A stretch of DNA of 64,000 nt from Candidatus Sysuiplasma acidicola (GTDB taxonomy: Archaea; Thermoplasmatota; Thermoplasmata; Sysuiplasmatales; Sysuiplasmataceae): NCBI GenBank assembly GCA_019721035.1, contig JAHEAA010000007.1:20740-84739 (forward strand). Reading direction: 5' to 3'. The translations under genes were made by a program, and so were the position numbers. Positions 60,318-64,000 of the stretch are shown here, piece after piece. Position 1 is the first letter of the stretch. Every line of letters begins with the position of its first letter. The notes beneath the pieces are model-generated. The model was not told the DNA's origin, did not search any database, and worked only from the letters and a program-made list of their open reading frames with translations.

Positions 60318-62888
60318 GTGAGCAGAGGGGATATTGCGGAAATCTACAACGTGGTTGCAATCGCCATACTGCTGCCTTTCACCATATTATATGTTATTTA
60401 TCGCACCGACCCAAGGTATCTGATTGCACTCGCGCTGATTCTGCTCATAGCCGCCGCAGTAGAATCCTCTGCCGGCAATTCCTCGATTTCCAACGACATT
60501 GCCATAGTCTTCTTCTATTGCCTGCTTGCCGGTGTCATATTGCTGATAATCGATGATCACAGAGAAACGCGCAGACACAGCAGCCGCGTGCTTGTTTCGC
60601 CTGTAGAAAAATACGCATATGCTCTCATCGACCGGTTAAAGAAACATTATACGTTCATAATCGGCACTCTGGTTCCGGCCGTATTTTTTTCGCTTATATC
60701 GCTCTTTATAATGAGTGCCTTTCTCGCACCCGGGTATGTTCTGGTGACGGACATGGTATTCGGTCCCCGCATATCACTTTCGGGAGTTTACGCGCTGTCA
60801 CCTTCACTTGGAGGTGGAAATGCACTCGCCCTTTTTGAGTATGTGGCTTACGCAGTGATCCCCGCATGGCTTGTTGAGAAAATATTCCTTTTCCTGATTT
60901 TTTTCCTCTCCTCCTCCACGATGTACCTATTCTCTGGCCACTTCCGCCTCAACGGTCCTTCCAGATATTTTTCGTCTATATTGTATGCGGTGAATCCGTT
61001 TGTTTATGCCAGGATGCTTGCGGGTGCATGGGGTCTTCTATTTGCATATTCCCTGAGCCCGCTCGCTTTTCTGTTGTTTATCTCACTGATGGCTGCGGCC
61101 ACCCGGAAAGACAAGATGCAGGGCGCAGCCCGGGCGGCTCTTGTGTTCTCACTGGTGGCAGTCTTCGACATTCATACGTTTGTGCTGATGGTCGGCATTT
61201 CGGCACTTTATTTCATTGTCCTGTGTCTGTATGAAGGAAGGGGTAATCTTGCCGCTCATCTTTACAGGACATGCACTTCCGTCCTTCTGATTGCAGCCAT
61301 GCTCTGCCTTCTCAACTTCTACTGGCTCACCTCCGCAGGCACTTCGACCAGTCAAATCATGGGCACGTTCACATTCCTTGACGCAATTGCCTTCGCATCC
61401 ACGCCTACGGTATTCGGTAATACGATGCTTAGCGTAGCCGCCATGTACGGTTTCTTCCGGACTGGCTATATTTACCCGGTGACACTTTTTCCCTCACTCA
61501 TCTCGATCTTCTTCCTCTTCCTTTTCCTGTCCATCTTCGGCCTAATAAGCTATTACGGCACCGCGAGGACACCGGCGGCAGTCTCCCTTGCAGTCGCCGC
61601 AGTGTTTTCTATTCTGTTTGCAACCGGAATATCCTCCCCTCTCACAGCCGGACTCTACACCTTCATGTTCGACAACTTCCCTCTCTTCAACGGCTTCAGG
61701 GAGCCACAGAAATTCGTCGCTATAGTGGTCATGGCCTACAGCTTTCTGGGCGGTCTTGGACTTCTCCAGCTTCAGTCATACCTGACCGGCGTAGGCAAGA
61801 ATGAAGGCAAAGTCAGTGGAATCTTCCGCGGGAACAGCCGAAAATACGTTGTGGCAGCGGTTGCCGCGATCATTGCTGTCTCACTCGTTTCACCGTTCGT
61901 CTACTCATATATGGAAATGAACTCATTTAACGGGCAGCTGACAAATGTCCAGTACCCTTCCTCCTGGTACAGGGCGGAGAGCATTATGAACAACAACACT
62001 TCCGATTATTCCACGCTGATCCTGCCCTGGCACGGATACATGTATTATAACTGGAGCGGGACCAAGTTCGCTTCGCCTTTCAACTCCTTTTTCAGACAGA
62101 ATCTCATATACGGAGGACGTAACACCTATGTTGGCGGAGAGGGTTCCCAGCAGCTGTTTTCTCCGCTGATACTGTCTATTCTCGGCGAGCGGAACAATAT
62201 ATCGCATTTAGGCAACATACTTTCCGTGATGGATGTGAAGTATGTTTTTCTCAGCAAGAGCGCCGATTACTGGAATTATTCATTCCTGTATCACCAGAGC
62301 GACATGAGGCTGGTTGAAAACACAACAGCCTGTGCCCTTTTTCTGAATCTCCACCCTGTTTCAAGGGCTTACATCGTTCACAAAGTTCTATCTGTGCAGT
62401 CCTACAGCGAGTTGATCACACTTTCTGCACGTGTGAATCTCACTGACTATGCGTGGCTTGTGTCGGGAGGAGCAACGCCGGCTGTCGGAGGGGGCTACTT
62501 CCTTCCGCTTGTCAGCAACAAGGTTAATGATGCAAGATACAATGTACTCATGCCGGGCATCATCGGCCTGAATTCAAGCAGCTATCTGGTGTTCGTTACT
62601 CCCGGCGGTGTGCCTTCAGAATGGTCTTCGGAACCCGGACTTGTATCTTATTTTTCACAGTCTGGTATACCTGTTTCCCGCTCAATTGGAGACATGATAT
62701 TCCTGGTGAGCGGAGGTCCCGGCAGCATAACATTTGATTATGTTCCATTCCAGTCTGCCTGGATTACATACGGAGTTTCAGCAGCATCCTTTGCCGTCAT
62801 TGTAACACTCTTCGTTGCCCTGCCGGTTCTGGAGGAGAGATTCGATTTGCGGAGGCTGTTGCCGTTCTCCTGGCGGCGAAACTCCTGA
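60318..62888 (+). CDS. Polytopic membrane protein, glycosyltransferase-like (PTPS-related/YfhO type)
   Basis: Membrane protein of 856 aa with about 12-14 hydrophobic segments in residues 10-540, an external soluble domain of about 280 residues (about 535-815), and one last helix near 820-842 with a basic tail. This layout, the YAVNPFVYARMLAGAWGLL segment and the NGFREPQKFV motif near residue 455 resemble PTPS-related and YfhO-type membrane proteins, thought to be lipid-linked-sugar glycosyltransferases. A role in glycosylating the neighbouring surface proteins is a plausible inference. The start is GTG at 60318. Divergent from the bactofilin-DUF835 gene, 106 bp between starts. Confidence 0.72.
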   Translation: MSRGDIAEIYNVVAIAILLPFTILYVIYRTDPRYLIALALILLIAAAVESSAGNSSISNDIAIVFFYCLLAGVILLIIDDHRETRRHSSRVLVSPVEKYAYALIDRLKKHYTFIIGTLVPAVFFSLISLFIMSAFLAPGYVLVTDMVFGPRISLSGVYALSPSLGGGNALALFEYVAYAVIPAWLVEKIFLFLIFFLSSSTMYLFSGHFRLNGPSRYFSSILYAVNPFVYARMLAGAWGLLFAYSLSPLAFLLFISLMAAATRKDKMQGAARAALVFSLVAVFDIHTFVLMVGISALYFIVLCLYEGRGNLAAHLYRTCTSVLLIAAMLCLLNFYWLTSAGTSTSQIMGTFTFLDAIAFASTPTVFGNTMLSVAAMYGFFRTGYIYPVTLFPSLISIFFLFLFLSIFGLISYYGTARTPAAVSLAVAAVFSILFATGISSPLTAGLYTFMFDNFPLFNGFREPQKFVAIVVMAYSFLGGLGLLQLQSYLTGVGKNEGKVSGIFRGNSRKYVVAAVAAIIAVSLVSPFVYSYMEMNSFNGQLTNVQYPSSWYRAESIMNNNTSDYSTLILPWHGYMYYNWSGTKFASPFNSFFRQNLIYGGRNTYVGGEGSQQLFSPLILSILGERNNISHLGNILSVMDVKYVFLSKSADYWNYSFLYHQSDMRLVENTTACALFLNLHPVSRAYIVHKVLSVQSYSELITLSARVNLTDYAWLVSGGATPAVGGGYFLPLVSNKVNDARYNVLMPGIIGLNSSSYLVFVTPGGVPSEWSSEPGLVSYFSQSGIPVSRSIGDMIFLVSGGPGSITFDYVPFQSAWITYGVSAASFAVIVTLFVALPVLEERFDLRRLLPFSWRRNS

Positions 62889-62944
62889 TATTGGAACGTG
62901 TGGACGTGGTACGATAACGGTCCGGAGTATCCACTGTTTCAAGA

Positions 62945-62975
62945 CCCTGTCAATTTTCGCTTGAAAATGACTTGA
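62945..62975. repeat. Imperfect hairpin at the presumed right end of the TnpB element
   Basis: TCAATTTTC and GAAAATGA pair around a GCTT loop about 45-70 bp downstream of the TnpB stop; a stronger hairpin TGCCCG-GGTCA-CGGGCA lies at 63033-63049 inside the gene end. IS200/IS605 elements end in subterminal hairpins, and the guide RNA of TnpB overlaps this 3' region. Confidence 0.4.
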
Positions 62976-63015
62976 AGGCTTCCGCTCAGCATCTTTGTAT
63001 TGCTGTATGGCCTCA

Positions 63016-64000
63016 TCAGCCTCCCGCTCCTGCCCGGGTCACGGGCAGACACACCGGGTTGGACCGTGACCATATGTTCATGGCTGCGTTGAAGTCACGG
63101 TCATGTGTGGCACCGCACTGGCATTGCCACACCTTCTCTGCTCCGAGTTTGCGATTCACCTTACCGCACGCGGAGCACTTCTTCGACGTCCAGGAGGGAC
63201 TCACGTACTGTACTTCCACTCCCTCCCATGCAGCCTTGTATTCTATCGCCTTCTGCATGACGGAGAAGGGCCATCTGTTGATCCTGCGCCTCGTCGTATG
63301 GCCCTTCCCATTCCCTTTCCTCTGCGATTTGCGTATGTGCGTGAGTCTCTCCATGACAATCGTCTTAGACTCGTCCCTTGCTCTTTTCACAACTTCATTG
63401 GCGACAGCGTGAACACGCTGTCGTATGCGTTCACACTGACGTGAACGTTTTGACACTTTGATTATGAGTCGTCTGTCTTCGTTGTGCTTGTGTGAGAACT
63501 CAGCTCTTCTCTGTCCGTATTCGGTCTGCAGTCTTGCAATTTCAGAGAGATCGTACCGTTCACCGTCTGATGACACAAGCGACTTCTCGTTTATGTCGAA
63601 TGCAACCTTCCAGACCGGTGCTGTTGCCGCAATGTTCCTTGTGAATGCGACAACTATTGCGTCAGCAGTGATTGTGACCGAACCCATACTCAGTGTTCTG
63701 TCTTCCATAAACAGTCTCTGGTATTCACCAAATTTCAGTCTTACACTTATGCGCTGTCCGTTCCTTCCCTGTCCGTATGCGATGCTCAATACACCATTAT
63801 TGATTGTGTACGCAGAACTGTCGAGTTTCATCATCGGGTGCCTGGCAACAGGCACCCTGTGCCATCTTCTGTGTTTCTTTACAATGGACCATGCAATTTC
63901 CGCAACAGAGTACGGATACTGACTCGCAAGACTGTAACGGTCTATGAATTCCCTGTATATGCGGTTGCGCAGATTGAGTCTTCCGCTGATGTTCTCTGCA
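63016..64000 (-). CDS. tnpB: TnpB (IS200/IS605-family RNA-guided nuclease), 5' end outside the window
   Basis: The frame remains open from the stop at 63016 to the window edge, so the N-terminus lies beyond 64000 and at least 327 residues are visible. RuvC-like motifs are present: AFDINEKSLVSS (Asp, motif I), IVMERLTHIR (Glu, motif II) and THDRDFNAAMNI (Asp, motif III). The zinc finger reads CSACG ... WQCQCG, with a single residue between the second cysteine pair as in some archaeal members. A helical Arg/Lys-rich segment binds nucleic acid. No TnpA transposase is in view; it may lie outside or be absent. Confidence 0.88.
   Translation of the reverse strand, partial: AENISGRLNLRNRIYREFIDRYSLASQYPYSVAEIAWSIVKKHRRWHRVPVARHPMMKLDSSAYTINNGVLSIAYGQGRNGQRISVRLKFGEYQRLFMEDRTLSMGSVTITADAIVVAFTRNIAATAPVWKVAFDINEKSLVSSDGERYDLSEIARLQTEYGQRRAEFSHKHNEDRRLIIKVSKRSRQCERIRQRVHAVANEVVKRARDESKTIVMERLTHIRKSQRKGNGKGHTTRRRINRWPFSVMQKAIEYKAAWEGVEVQYVSPSWTSKKCSACGKVNRKLGAEKVWQCQCGATHDRDFNAAMNIWSRSNPVCLPVTRAGAGG

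Larger units (their letters stand above)
62940..64000 (-). mobile_element. Partial IS200/IS605-type element carrying tnpB
   Basis: Defined by the tnpB gene and the hairpins near 62945-62975 and 63033-63049. The left end is outside the window. Exact boundaries and the presence of tnpA cannot be seen. Confidence 0.6.

Noticed and set aside
1..64000. CRISPR array or rRNA genes
   Set aside because: No regularly spaced repeats and no rRNA signatures were seen on either strand.

Overview
The window comes from an archaeon, most likely a thermoacidophilic member of the Thermoplasmata; the genus cannot be read from sequence alone. Archaeal markers are Dph5, Trm5, RpoK with ribosomal protein S2, MEMO1/AmmeMemoRadiSam B, tandem winged-helix regulators, DUF835 proteins and intron-bearing tRNAs. 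Many starts lie 25-31 bp behind a TTTAAA/TTTATA-like box, which points to mostly leaderless transcription. Two giant sedolisins (acid-active serine-carboxyl peptidases) and several large Thr/Ser/Asn-rich surface proteins fit an acidic habitat. Base composition looks close to 50% G+C throughout.

Layout. 1-13.5 kb: housekeeping genes (dCTP deaminase/dUTPase-like, trm5, dph5, a divergent FtsZ-like protein, a KefB-type antiporter, DUF72, P5C dehydrogenase, RqcH/NFACT, a two-intron tRNA-Thr, a flippase, a 2-hydroxyacid dehydrogenase). 13.6-18.2 kb: an orphan DNA methyltransferase, then membrane proteins linked to sulfur or respiration (TauE/SafE, DUF1634, a 58-aa membrane protein, a CopD/DUF2269-like pair, DoxX/DoxD). 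18.4-27.4 kb: sedolisin 1, a TrmB regulator, a LigD-type phosphoesterase, tRNA-Val, acetyl-CoA synthetase, a decayed hemerythrin-like gene, a glyoxalase and tRNA-Arg. 27.5-36.5 kb: an alpha/alpha-toroid protein, an SbcD/SbcC-like pair without a zinc hook, an S9 peptidase, a PuuD-like amidotransferase and a small HExxH protein. 36.7-50.4 kb: a transmembrane DUF835 protein, sedolisin 2, a lipoyl (GcvH/LbpA)-TusA fusion facing a rhodanese, a small zinc protein, acyl-CoA dehydrogenase, a class III aminotransferase, rpoK-rpsB-memo. 50.4-62.9 kb: surface proteins interleaved with regulators, DUF835 proteins and a bactofilin-DUF835-coiled-coil protein. 63.0-64.0 kb: a TnpB gene running off the window.

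The strongest candidates for undescribed biology are: (i) three DUF835 proteins of different architecture (transmembrane, stand-alone, and fused to a bactofilin-like beta-helix plus a coiled coil), interleaved with single-pass surface proteins; this suggests a membrane/cytoskeleton-linked signalling or scaffold system. (ii) The lipoyl-TusA fusion beside a double-rhodanese sulfurtransferase, suggesting a compact sulfur-carrier module. (iii) tRNA-Thr(GGU) with a 20-nt D-loop intron in a near-textbook bulge-helix-bulge as well as a 14-nt anticodon-loop intron. (iv) The hookless SbcC-like ATPase, which appears to start at CTG overlapping the stop of its nuclease partner.

Several real genes are below usual size cut-offs (58 aa at 15930-16106, 53 aa at 45515-45676). 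One intergenic stretch (6399-6640) carries a promoter and a series of stable hairpins that I could not assign to any RNA family.
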